From Coxiellaceae bacterium UBA6002 (GTDB taxonomy: Bacteria; Pseudomonadota; Gammaproteobacteria; UBA6002): DNA of 34,738 nt. The stretch is from positions 5,329-40,066 of the forward strand of contig DJAM01000126.1 in the NCBI GenBank assembly GCA_002429595.1. The letters are read 5' to 3'. Under the pieces are notes generated by a model. That model was given only the letters and a program-made list of their open reading frames with translations, did no database searches and was not told where the DNA came from. Each line of letters begins with the position of its first letter. Position 1 is the stretch's first letter. Below, piece by piece: positions 1 through 6,973 of this stretch. Made by a program: the position numbers and the translations under genes.

Positions 1-337
1 CATGGCAGCAACCATTGAAGCCATAGAAGTCATTGATCAATGCTTAGGCAAGATTGTTTCATGCTTACAGAATGTAGGAGGTGAAGTTATTATCACCGCC
101 GATCACGGCAATGCAGAACAAATGTACGATAAAAACACACAGCAAGCACACACCGCACATACTGAAAATTTAGTTCCTTTTATTTATATTGGTAGGCCGG
201 CAGAAATCGTCACAACTGATGGTAGCTTAATAGACATCGCACCAACCCTACTGCACCTTCTAAATTTACCTATGCCGCCTGAAATGGAAGGAAGGTCAAT
301 CATTAAAGTTACAAATCCACAGCTGGTCACGACATGA
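1..337 (+). CDS. gpmI: 2,3-bisphosphoglycerate-independent phosphoglycerate mutase, C-terminal part (5' end outside window)
   Basis: About 111 codons of the C-terminal end are present; the reading frame is open to the window edge, so the gene starts upstream. The enzyme interconverts 3- and 2-phosphoglycerate in glycolysis and gluconeogenesis, using two Mn ions. The segment carries the family metal-binding motif ADHGNAEQM, followed by the AHT..ENLVPF stretch that closes the phosphatase half, and the terminal DIAPTLL..L..P.P..M.G pattern typical of iPGM. The stop codon region overlaps the next gene by 4 bp (ATGA), which suggests co-transcription with envC, an arrangement seen in other gammaproteobacteria. 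Nothing looks damaged in the visible part. Confidence 0.95.
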   Translation, partial: MAATIEAIEVIDQCLGKIVSCLQNVGGEVIITADHGNAEQMYDKNTQQAHTAHTENLVPFIYIGRPAEIVTTDGSLIDIAPTLLHLLNLPMPPEMEGRSIIKVTNPQLVTT

Positions 338-1461
338 AGAAATCTGTTGCTAAACAGGCGTTTTTAATTTTCGTGTTATTGATGGGAACACAAACTTGTT
401 GTGCTCAAAATTTTACGAGTAAGCTTGCAGACGTAATCGCTAAAATTAAAAACATACGCCAAGAATTAGTAGCGAATCATTCCGCCCAAGCCGATGCTCA
501 AAAAAACTTACAAACTACCGAAATCTCTATCAATTCTCTTTCTTTAGAGCTTAGCAAAACGAATGCGCAACTGCAGCAGCAGGAACAATCTCTTCAAGAG
601 TTACTGATTCACCAAAGAAAAATAGGTCTCAAAATCACCAAAGCCCAACACGCTCTGTTGCAAGAGATTAAGGCTCAATATTTATTAGGCTTAAATCGTA
701 ATAAAACCCAGTTGATTTTAAACGCTAAGGATTTTAATAAAATTGAACGCTTACTGAGATACAACCATTACCTAACAAAACAGACTACTGAGCTCACCCA
801 GAACTTGAAACAAAATTTAGCCTCACTAGAAGACAACAAAAAACTCATCGTTGAATCGGCTACCAAAACTCAAAATTTACAAAAGCAGCAAATTACCCAA
901 CAAAAAAATCTACGGCTTCATCAAGAGCAGCAAAAAGTGCTGCTCACTAATCTCGACCATCAAGTCAAAACTAAGTCTCAGCAACTCGCTGAATTATTAA
1001 AGAACAAAGAAAATTTAGAACGTACTATCCAAAATCTGCAGAAAAAGCCAACCACCTTCAAATCTGACTTTTTAACACACCATAAAGGAAGGTTTCCTTG
1101 GCCCACAGAAGGAAGAATTGTAGAGCACTTCGGTAGCAACATTGCCAATAGTGAACTCAAACAAAATGGTGTGCTTATCAATGCACCAGAAGGCCAAAAA
1201 GTTTACGCGGTAGCACCTGGTAAAGTAATCTTTGCCAATTGGATGCCTGGATATGGCTTATTACTCATTGTTGATCATGGCAAGGGTTACATGACGCTCT
1301 ATGGGAATAACGGAGTCTTATACAAGAAAACTAAAGACATAGTGGGTGAACATGATCTTATCGCCAAAGTCGGACACACCGGTGGTCAACTAAAATCAGC
1401 TCTTTATTTTGCTCTACGCTATCAAGGCAAACCTATCAACCCTAGCACTTGGTGTGGATAG
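334..1461 (+). CDS. envC: EnvC-like murein hydrolase activator (LytM/M23 domain, degenerate)
   Basis: 375 aa. An N-terminal hydrophobic signal segment (residues 8-24) is followed by a long Gln/Lys-rich coiled coil (about 28-245) and a C-terminal LytM/M23 domain (about 255-375). The LytM part closely follows E. coli EnvC: PxEG.VxAVAPG, GYGLLLIVDHGKGYMTLYGNN, VGHTGG, LYFALR..G.P.NP..W. The zinc-binding HxH of active M23 peptidases is replaced (YMTLYGNN has no His), and the first His is missing too. The domain should therefore be non-catalytic and act, as known for EnvC, by activating periplasmic amidases at the division septum. The start overlaps gpmI by 4 bp, and ctpA follows after a 134-bp gap. 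Confidence in family is high; the amidase partner is not in the window. Confidence 0.92.
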   Translation: MKKSVAKQAFLIFVLLMGTQTCCAQNFTSKLADVIAKIKNIRQELVANHSAQADAQKNLQTTEISINSLSLELSKTNAQLQQQEQSLQELLIHQRKIGLKITKAQHALLQEIKAQYLLGLNRNKTQLILNAKDFNKIERLLRYNHYLTKQTTELTQNLKQNLASLEDNKKLIVESATKTQNLQKQQITQQKNLRLHQEQQKVLLTNLDHQVKTKSQQLAELLKNKENLERTIQNLQKKPTTFKSDFLTHHKGRFPWPTEGRIVEHFGSNIANSELKQNGVLINAPEGQKVYAVAPGKVIFANWMPGYGLLLIVDHGKGYMTLYGNNGVLYKKTKDIVGEHDLIAKVGHTGGQLKSALYFALRYQGKPINPSTWCG

Positions 1462-1497
1462 TCGTTGATATTGTAAATTCAACAACATAAGCTATTT

Positions 1498-1503
1498 TAT
1501 AAT
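1498..1503 (+). promoter_or_regulatory. possible -10 element upstream of ctpA
   Basis: A perfect TATAAT lies 93 bp upstream of the ctpA start in the envC–ctpA gap. No well-spaced -35 is visible: TTGATA at 1465 is 27 bp away and TTCAAC at 1478 is 14 bp away. It is a candidate only. If used, the hairpin at 1530-1553 would lie in the ctpA leader. Confidence 0.3.
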
Positions 1504-1529
1504 TCATGAGATAAAGCTAGAATGCTTTA

Positions 1530-1553
1530 AGGTTATTGGGTTTTACCCAACCT
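1530..1553. repeat. short hairpin TTGGGT-TTT-ACCCAA in envC–ctpA gap
   Basis: A perfect 6-bp stem (1536-1541 with 1545-1550) and a 3-nt loop are extended by an outer AGG/CCT pairing. It has no T-run on the plus strand, so it is a weak candidate for a factor-independent terminator. It could be a leader structure of ctpA or a remnant of a small dispersed palindrome. Confidence 0.5.
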
Positions 1554-1595
1554 ACATAAAAAAACATAAAACAGGGTCCGATTGGAGGAGTCAGA

Positions 1596-2954
1596 GTGAA
1601 ATTGAAACGTCGTGGTTTGCTTGCAACAATGATGAGTTTAGTTGCAGGAGCCTGTATTGGAATTTGCAGTTATGTGATGGCGGAGAACTCCACCAGTGCA
1701 AATGGCAGAACAATCAGTGTACCCTTAAAAGATATTCAGCGCTTTTCAACAGTGATCATGCAAATAAAGCGCTATTATATCGAGCCAATTAAAGATGACA
1801 CCATTTTCGAGAACGCTATGCGCGGTATGGTATCAAGTCTTGATCCCCATTCATCTTATTTAGATGAAGAAGATTTAAAAGACTTACAAACTGCGACCAC
1901 CGGACAATTTGGTGGCATTGGCGTCGAAATCATCCCCGAAAGCGGTTATATCAAGGTCATCAGTCCTCTAGATGATACTCCTGCTTATAAAGCCGGCATA
2001 AAAGCCGGCGATTTGATTATCAGAATTGATAACAAGCTCATTAAAGAAATGACCATGCGTGAAGCGATCAACTTGATTAGAGGCAAACGAGGCAGCCACG
2101 TTGCTCTCACAATCCTACGCAAAGGCGAAAAGAAACCGCTTAAGATTTTGGTAATGCGCGATGTTATCAAAGTTCAAACGATTAAAAGCAAGCTTCTAGC
2201 GAAAGGTTATGGCTATATTCGAATTGCGTTCTTCCAGACCGCTGCAAAAACAGACCTGGAAAATGCGATTAATAATCTAGAAAAGCAATCTGGCGGCCAT
2301 TTGAACGGTATCGTACTGGACTTGCGCAATAATCCAGGTGGTTTATTAGATGCCGCAATTGATGTTGCCGACACCTTTTTGGATGTTAATCGTGTCAAAA
2401 AATATGACGGCTTAATTGTCTACACCAAGGGTCGCATACCACGTGCTGACATTCGCGCTAAAGCAACCGGCGGCGACTTAATTCATGACGTTCCGATGAT
2501 TGTGCTGATCAATGAAGGCTCCGCATCTGCCTCTGAGATTGTCGCAGGCGCTCTGCAAGATTATAAACGCGCCATCGTCATGGGCACCCGTAGCTTTGGC
2601 AAAGGATCAGTACAGACCGTTTTCCCAATCGACAACAAAACGGCGCTGAAACTAACCACTGCTCTGTACTACACCCCATCAGGCCGTTCTATTCAAGCAA
2701 TGGGCATCGTACCTGACGTCCTAGTCAGCAACTTGGCTGTTAGCAAAGGCGATAGCGATGAAGTACTGATTGATCCAATTAATGAAAATGACTTAAGTGG
2801 CCACCTGAAAAACGGCAATGGCAAATCATTTTCAGAAACATTGGAAGAGAAAACCAAGTCAGAAAATGCCTTAGCGCAAAATGACTTCCAGCTATACCAA
2901 GCGTTAATGTTGCTTGAAGGCATTAATGCTGCTAAACAGTATCAAAACCAATAA
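1596..2954 (+). CDS. ctpA: C-terminal processing peptidase (S41A family, CtpA-like)
   Basis: 452 aa with a GTG start chosen because GGAGGAG (1584-1590) lies 5 bp upstream. An N-terminal signal/anchor (about 8-29) is followed by the family N-terminal helical part, a PDZ domain (about 100-190, GGIGVEI..., AGIKAGDLI) and the S41 protease core (about 195-375). The catalytic Ser is visible in NEGSASASEI (S311) and the Lys in RSFGKGSVQT (K336); the 25-residue spacing matches CtpA enzymes. LDLRNNPGGLL is the conserved core motif. Such periplasmic proteases trim C-termini of envelope proteins and in several bacteria degrade murein hydrolases or their regulators, fitting the neighbouring envC. Substrate here is unknown. 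Confidence 0.95.
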   Translation: MKLKRRGLLATMMSLVAGACIGICSYVMAENSTSANGRTISVPLKDIQRFSTVIMQIKRYYIEPIKDDTIFENAMRGMVSSLDPHSSYLDEEDLKDLQTATTGQFGGIGVEIIPESGYIKVISPLDDTPAYKAGIKAGDLIIRIDNKLIKEMTMREAINLIRGKRGSHVALTILRKGEKKPLKILVMRDVIKVQTIKSKLLAKGYGYIRIAFFQTAAKTDLENAINNLEKQSGGHLNGIVLDLRNNPGGLLDAAIDVADTFLDVNRVKKYDGLIVYTKGRIPRADIRAKATGGDLIHDVPMIVLINEGSASASEIVAGALQDYKRAIVMGTRSFGKGSVQTVFPIDNKTALKLTTALYYTPSGRSIQAMGIVPDVLVSNLAVSKGDSDEVLIDPINENDLSGHLKNGNGKSFSETLEEKTKSENALAQNDFQLYQALMLLEGINAAKQYQNQ

Positions 2955-2977
2955 CGATGACTTCATTCAACCCTAAC

Positions 2978-3052
2978 TGTCATTCCCGCGAAAGCGGGAA
3001 TCCATCCCTCTAGCTGCACGACGTATGGATTCCCGCCTCCGCGGGAATGACA
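2978..3052. repeat. Family A palindromic repeat, copy 1 (75 bp)
   Basis: A 27-bp left arm (2978-3004, TGTCATTCCCGCG...) and its near-perfect inverse (3026-3052) flank a 21-bp spacer. Each arm is itself a small hairpin (TTCCCGC...GCGGGAA). The right arm reads as MDSRLRGND in frame with thyA and creates a false N-terminal extension of that gene. The unit ends 20 bp before the thyA start. Confidence 0.9.
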
Positions 3053-3072
3053 AGAAAAATTCGAGAAAGATC

Positions 3073-3864
3073 ATGCAACAATATTTAGCTTTTTTAGATT
3101 ACATATTAAAAAATGGTGTCAGAAAAGAAGACCGCACTCAAACTGGAACACTGAGTGTCTTTGGTTATCAAATGCGCTTTGATCTTTCTAAAGGATTTCC
3201 GCTAGTCACTACCAAAAAACTGCATTTACGCAGCATTATTCACGAGCTAATTTGGTTTTTAAATGGTGACACCAATCTTCGCTACCTTCACGATAATAAC
3301 GTGACTATCTGGGATGAGTGGGCAGATGAAAATGGTGACTTAGGCCCTGTTTATGGCAAGCAATGGCGAGCATGGCGTAGTGAAGGCAAAGAGATAGATC
3401 AAATCAGTCAATTAATCGAGCAACTACAGCGCGATCCAGATTCTAGACGTTTAATCGTTTGCAGCTGGAACGTAGGTGACATTCCAAAGATGGCCTTACC
3501 GCCGTGTCATTTACTCTTTCAATTTTATGTAGCGAATAACAAACTATCTTGCCAACTGACCCAACGGTCAGCGGATGCCTTTTTAGGCGTGCCATTTAAC
3601 ATTGCCTCTTATTCTCTATTAACCCATATGATTGCACAACAATGTGGCTTTGAAGTCGGCGAATTTATCTGGTCTGGCGGTGATTGTCACATTTACAGCA
3701 ATCATATCGAACAAGCAGAACTACAACTTTCCCGAGCCCCCCTACCCTTACCCGCCTTGCAAATTAAGCGCAAGCCCGAATCTATCTTCGACTATCATTT
3801 TGAAGATTTCGAGTTTGTAAATTACGAAGCCCATCCGTCGATTAAAGCACCGATTGCTATCTAA
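3073..3864 (+). CDS. thyA: thymidylate synthase
   Basis: 263 aa from the ATG at 3073 (MQQYLAFLDY...), one residue shorter than E. coli ThyA and co-linear with it throughout. The enzyme methylates dUMP to dTMP using methylenetetrahydrofolate. The catalytic Cys is in ALPPCHLLFQF (C145), the phosphate-binding arginines in DPDSRR (R125/R126), and the C-terminus ends in the usual IKAPIAI. An upstream in-frame ATG at 3025 lies inside the family A repeat and adds 16 repeat-encoded residues; I reject it because homologues begin at MxQY and a weak GAGAAAG lies just before 3073. The stop abuts the lgt stop directly (convergent, 0 bp), so the two genes meet end to end rather than forming the usual lgt-thyA operon. 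Confidence 0.97.
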   Translation: MQQYLAFLDYILKNGVRKEDRTQTGTLSVFGYQMRFDLSKGFPLVTTKKLHLRSIIHELIWFLNGDTNLRYLHDNNVTIWDEWADENGDLGPVYGKQWRAWRSEGKEIDQISQLIEQLQRDPDSRRLIVCSWNVGDIPKMALPPCHLLFQFYVANNKLSCQLTQRSADAFLGVPFNIASYSLLTHMIAQQCGFEVGEFIWSGGDCHIYSNHIEQAELQLSRAPLPLPALQIKRKPESIFDYHFEDFEFVNYEAHPSIKAPIAI

Positions 3865-4665
3865 TTAACTAACTTTGATCTGCTGACAAGCCCCTCGATA
3901 AGCAAAAAATATCGATAGCGTGCCGTAGATGATAAGTGGTATTGAAAGAACTTGTCCCATGGTTAGCCAATCCCAGGCTAAGTAGCCGTACTGGGGGTCC
4001 GGTACTCGGAGGAATTCTAAGCAGAAGCGGAAGATCCCGTAGCATAACCCAAATAATCCGGAAACTGCCATTTTAGGTCTTGGTTTTGCGGAGAATAGCC
4101 AAACGATAACAAATAATACCACTCCCTCTAAGAAAAACTCATAGAGTTGAGATGGGTGGCGGGGAACGCCATCGACGTCTTTAAAAACCATTCCCCACGG
4201 TAGGGAGGTGGCTTTTCCCCATAGTTCACTGTTAATAAAATTTCCTAAGCGGCCTGCGGCAATGCCAAGGGGTACAAGTGGGGCAGTAAAGTCGGCTACC
4301 TCGAAGAATGACTTATGTTTCTTTCGTCCAAACCACCACATGCTAATGACTACCCCTAGCAAGCCACCATGGAAGGACATACCTCCTTGCCATATTTTAA
4401 GAATCGAAAGTGGGTTATCTAAAAAGCCTGGTAAAGAATAGAACAGCATATAACCTAAACGCCCACCGAGAATGACACCAACTGCACAATAGAAGACTAA
4501 ATCACCTACTAATTCTTTGGTCCAAGCACCATTTGAATGATTAGCACGCCATTGACCCAATAGCCATGCTGAGCCAAAAGCTAATAAATACATAATGCCA
4601 TACCAGTGCACTTTCAAAGGACCGATCTGGAGTGCTATGGGGGAGAAATCTGGGTGGATTAGCAT
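3865..4665 (-). CDS. lgt: prolipoprotein diacylglyceryl transferase
   Basis: 266 aa integral inner-membrane protein with about seven hydrophobic segments. It transfers diacylglycerol from phosphatidylglycerol to the lipobox Cys of prolipoproteins. Conserved elements include HWYGIMY near residue 20-26, GGRLGY (68-72), the MSFHGGLLG motif with H99 (E. coli H103) and the Lgt signature GRLGNFINSELWG with R139 (E. coli R143). The start ATG at 4665 is preceded by ACGGAG. Upstream lies a family B repeat cluster and then the divergently oriented GH3 gene. The gene order rppH–ptsP–TauE–lgt on this strand matches that known from pseudomonads apart from the inserted GH3 gene. Confidence 0.97.
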   Translation of the reverse strand: MLIHPDFSPIALQIGPLKVHWYGIMYLLAFGSAWLLGQWRANHSNGAWTKELVGDLVFYCAVGVILGGRLGYMLFYSLPGFLDNPLSILKIWQGGMSFHGGLLGVVISMWWFGRKKHKSFFEVADFTAPLVPLGIAAGRLGNFINSELWGKATSLPWGMVFKDVDGVPRHPSQLYEFFLEGVVLFVIVWLFSAKPRPKMAVSGLFGLCYGIFRFCLEFLRVPDPQYGYLAWDWLTMGQVLSIPLIIYGTLSIFFAYRGACQQIKVS

Positions 4666-4705
4666 TTTAACTCCGTAGTTAAAACTAAAAATTCCCGACC
4701 TTTTG

Positions 4706-4799
4706 TTCCCTCTCCCGCTTGCGGGAGAGGGCTAGGGTGAGGGTGGTTTCTAAAAATCCTCCTCACCCCAACCCTCTCCCCCCAAAGAGGAGAGGGAGC
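4706..4799. repeat. Family B repeat, locus 1: two inverted units
   Basis: The first unit at about 4707-4746 is CCCTCTCCCGC/GCGGGAGAGGG followed by TAGGGTGAGGG. A second unit in opposite orientation (about 4758-4799: CCTCACCCCAACCCTCTCC...GGAGAGGGAGC) completes a larger inverted repeat. It lies between the divergent lgt and GH3 genes. Strong secondary structure is expected. Confidence 0.85.
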
Positions 4800-4877
4800 G
4801 TACGGCTCGCAGGATGATATGCAACAAAATATACTATTATATCACTACATTTTCTAATCTAATCTTTAGGAAACCCT

Positions 4878-6152
4878 ATGAGGCACCTACTCTTAATATT
4901 TTTATCGTGGTTCGTAGCAAATAATGCGACAGCGCAAACCTTACTGCCTTGCGAATCGCAGCTTTCTCCTAAGCTCTGCCGGAAAATTGGGCAAATGCTA
5001 ATCGTAGGATTTGGTGGTCTTAAAGAAGAAGGTGGCAAAATTACTTGGCAGGATCCTAATAGCGCTGTGTTTACAGAAAACTCTCTGATCGCCAAAGATA
5101 TCAAAAATTACCATATCGGGGGGGTTATCTTGTTTGAAAGGCCTTTTTATAGCAGCGTTACAGGGCAATTTTTAAAAGATCGCAATATTCAACATCCTAA
5201 TCAAGTCAAACAACTGATTGACAACCTACAGGCTTATGCAAAAAAACAAGACAAATCGGCTCCGCCCTTGTTGGTAACCGTCGATCAGGAAGGTGGCATG
5301 GTTTATAGACTGCCTTATTATCGCGGTTTTAAACAGAATTACCCTATTCCACAAGCTTATGGCGCCAATGAAGAATTAGCGAGGAGTGAGCAAGGTAAAA
5401 AAGCGGCTTTTGCTAAAACCTATCAAATCGTAAGTGACATGGCGAATGAACTTGCACAATTACACTTTAATGTCGATTTTTCACCCAGTGTCGACCTTAA
5501 CATCAACCCTTTGAATCCAATAATTGGTGCAATGGGACGAAGCTTCTCAGCCAATCCAAAGGTGGTCACTAATCAAGCCATTATGTTTATTCGAGCTTAT
5601 CGGGAAAAAGGCATTATTCCCGTTCTAAAACATTTCCCAGGACACGGTTCTAGCGCTCTTGATAGCCATGATGATTTGGTAGATGTCACCAACACTTACC
5701 AAATGTCGGAATTACAGCCATATAAAGAGCTCATTCAGAAGGGTTACAACGGTATTATCATGACCACTCACGTTATCAACGGTCAATTTGATAAAACTCA
5801 ATGCAAGGCGGGTGCCAAAGATGATCCTAAGACCTGGTGTCCTGCAACAATGTCTTATGCCACACTCAATAATATATTGCGCAAGCAGTTAGGCTTTAAA
5901 GGAGTCATCGTTTCTGACGATATGATGATGGGGGCGATTGTTAAACAATATTCAGTCGAGGATGCACTTGCTAAAGCAATTAATGCTGGCGTCGATATGT
6001 TTATTCTGTCTAATAACGATAATTACAATACACCCACCTTTGTTAATACCATTGCCAAACTAGTCAAGGAAGGCAAGGTAAAAGAAAGTCAGATTGATGC
6101 CGCTTACAGTCGTATTCTTAAACTTAAAGATAAAGTCACAGTGACGGATTAA
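4878..6152 (+). CDS. secreted glycoside hydrolase family 3 protein (beta-N-acetylhexosaminidase/NagZ-like)
   Basis: 424 aa, N-terminal signal peptide (residues 1-19, cleavage likely after ATA or TAQ), then a single GH3 TIM-barrel. The N-acetylglucosaminidase-type signature KHFPGHGSS..DSHDD (251-266) carries the Asp-His pair D262/H264 used by NagZ-type enzymes as acid/base. The nucleophile is expected at D347 in VIVSDDMMMG. VDQEGGMVYRL (135-145) and MGRSFSANP (219-227) are also family motifs. Classical NagZ is cytosolic and about 340 aa; this protein is longer and exported, so it probably acts in the periplasm or outside on muropeptides or other GlcNAc glycans. Its stop overlaps that of the convergent TauE gene. 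Exact substrate is not deducible. Confidence 0.88.
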   Translation: MRHLLLIFLSWFVANNATAQTLLPCESQLSPKLCRKIGQMLIVGFGGLKEEGGKITWQDPNSAVFTENSLIAKDIKNYHIGGVILFERPFYSSVTGQFLKDRNIQHPNQVKQLIDNLQAYAKKQDKSAPPLLVTVDQEGGMVYRLPYYRGFKQNYPIPQAYGANEELARSEQGKKAAFAKTYQIVSDMANELAQLHFNVDFSPSVDLNINPLNPIIGAMGRSFSANPKVVTNQAIMFIRAYREKGIIPVLKHFPGHGSSALDSHDDLVDVTNTYQMSELQPYKELIQKGYNGIIMTTHVINGQFDKTQCKAGAKDDPKTWCPATMSYATLNNILRKQLGFKGVIVSDDMMMGAIVKQYSVEDALAKAINAGVDMFILSNNDNYNTPTFVNTIAKLVKEGKVKESQIDAAYSRILKLKDKVTVTD

Positions 6153-6955
6153 GCCAGTAACTTAATTCCAACAATAAATAAGAAGACACTAAAAAAACGT
6201 CGTAACAATGACACTTGCATTCGATGGTGTAATGCAGTACCAACAAAAGCAAATAAGGGACTCGTTAAAGAAACACCTAGGACAGCAGGTAGATAGACGA
6301 AACCGAGATTGTAAGGCGGCAAGTTAGGTTCCTCATAGCCAATCAAAATAAAGCAGATTGTCCCGATTAGCGACACGACAAAACCACAAGCGGCCGAAGT
6401 ACTCATTGCCAATCGAGTCTCTAATCCAGCGCGTTGCAAAAAAGGTACAATCAGCGTGCCACCACCCACTCCTAACAATCCAGATAAAATACCAATGGGT
6501 GCGGTACCAAGTACAATTAACCAGTTTTTCGCCGCAATAGGTTTGCTGGTGGATTTTTGTGACGATATGCTCACAAAAAATTCACGAAACGCAACCCAAA
6601 GCAAAAGCACACCAAACAAAAGTTCTAAAACTTCTGAATGTAGATAAAAACCCGCAATTGATCCGATGGCTGTACCAATAATTAAACCGGGGATCATCTT
6701 GGGTAGAAAATCAAATGTTGCACCACGTCGATAGTGGGCAAAAGCAGAAAATGCGGCGGTAAAAATCATAGCAGCAAGTGAAGTGCCAGCGGCACAATGC
6801 ATGATACTGTTTTGAGGAAAATGATAAGCTTCAAAAAGCGCAATAAAGCCGGGAACAACAATAATGCCACCACCAACGCCAAACATTCCAGACAAAATCC
6901 CAGCAAACATTCCTAGGAAAAGATAAAGTCCAAATTGTAAGAAAATAGGTATCAT
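6149..6955 (-). CDS. TauE/SafE family membrane permease
   Basis: 268 aa, about eight hydrophobic segments. The duplicated family motif is visible twice: SGMFGVGGGIIVVPG (residues 22-36) and SGLLGVGGGTLIVPF (about 158-172). Members are anion permeases of the sulfite exporter TauE/SafE type, with sulfite, sulfoacetate or unknown organic anions as substrates, and the substrate here cannot be read from sequence. The gene follows ptsP by 18 bp on the same strand and is probably co-transcribed with rppH-ptsP; no strong SD is visible before the ATG at 6955. A TauE-family gene in this position next to ptsP and lgt is also known from Pseudomonas. The 3' end overlaps the convergent GH3 gene by 4 bp. 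Confidence 0.9.
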   Translation of the reverse strand: MIPIFLQFGLYLFLGMFAGILSGMFGVGGGIIVVPGFIALFEAYHFPQNSIMHCAAGTSLAAMIFTAAFSAFAHYRRGATFDFLPKMIPGLIIGTAIGSIAGFYLHSEVLELLFGVLLLWVAFREFFVSISSQKSTSKPIAAKNWLIVLGTAPIGILSGLLGVGGGTLIVPFLQRAGLETRLAMSTSAACGFVVSLIGTICFILIGYEEPNLPPYNLGFVYLPAVLGVSLTSPLFAFVGTALHHRMQVSLLRRFFSVFLFIVGIKLLA

Positions 6956-6973
6956 AGGCGGATAGCAACCATA

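Noticed and set aside
334..1461. Active M23 endopeptidase
   Set aside because: Zinc-binding His residues are missing in the LytM domain, so an EnvC-type activator fits better.
3025..3072. Longer thyA start at 3025
   Set aside because: The extra residues are encoded by the family A repeat and homologues start at MxQY (3073).
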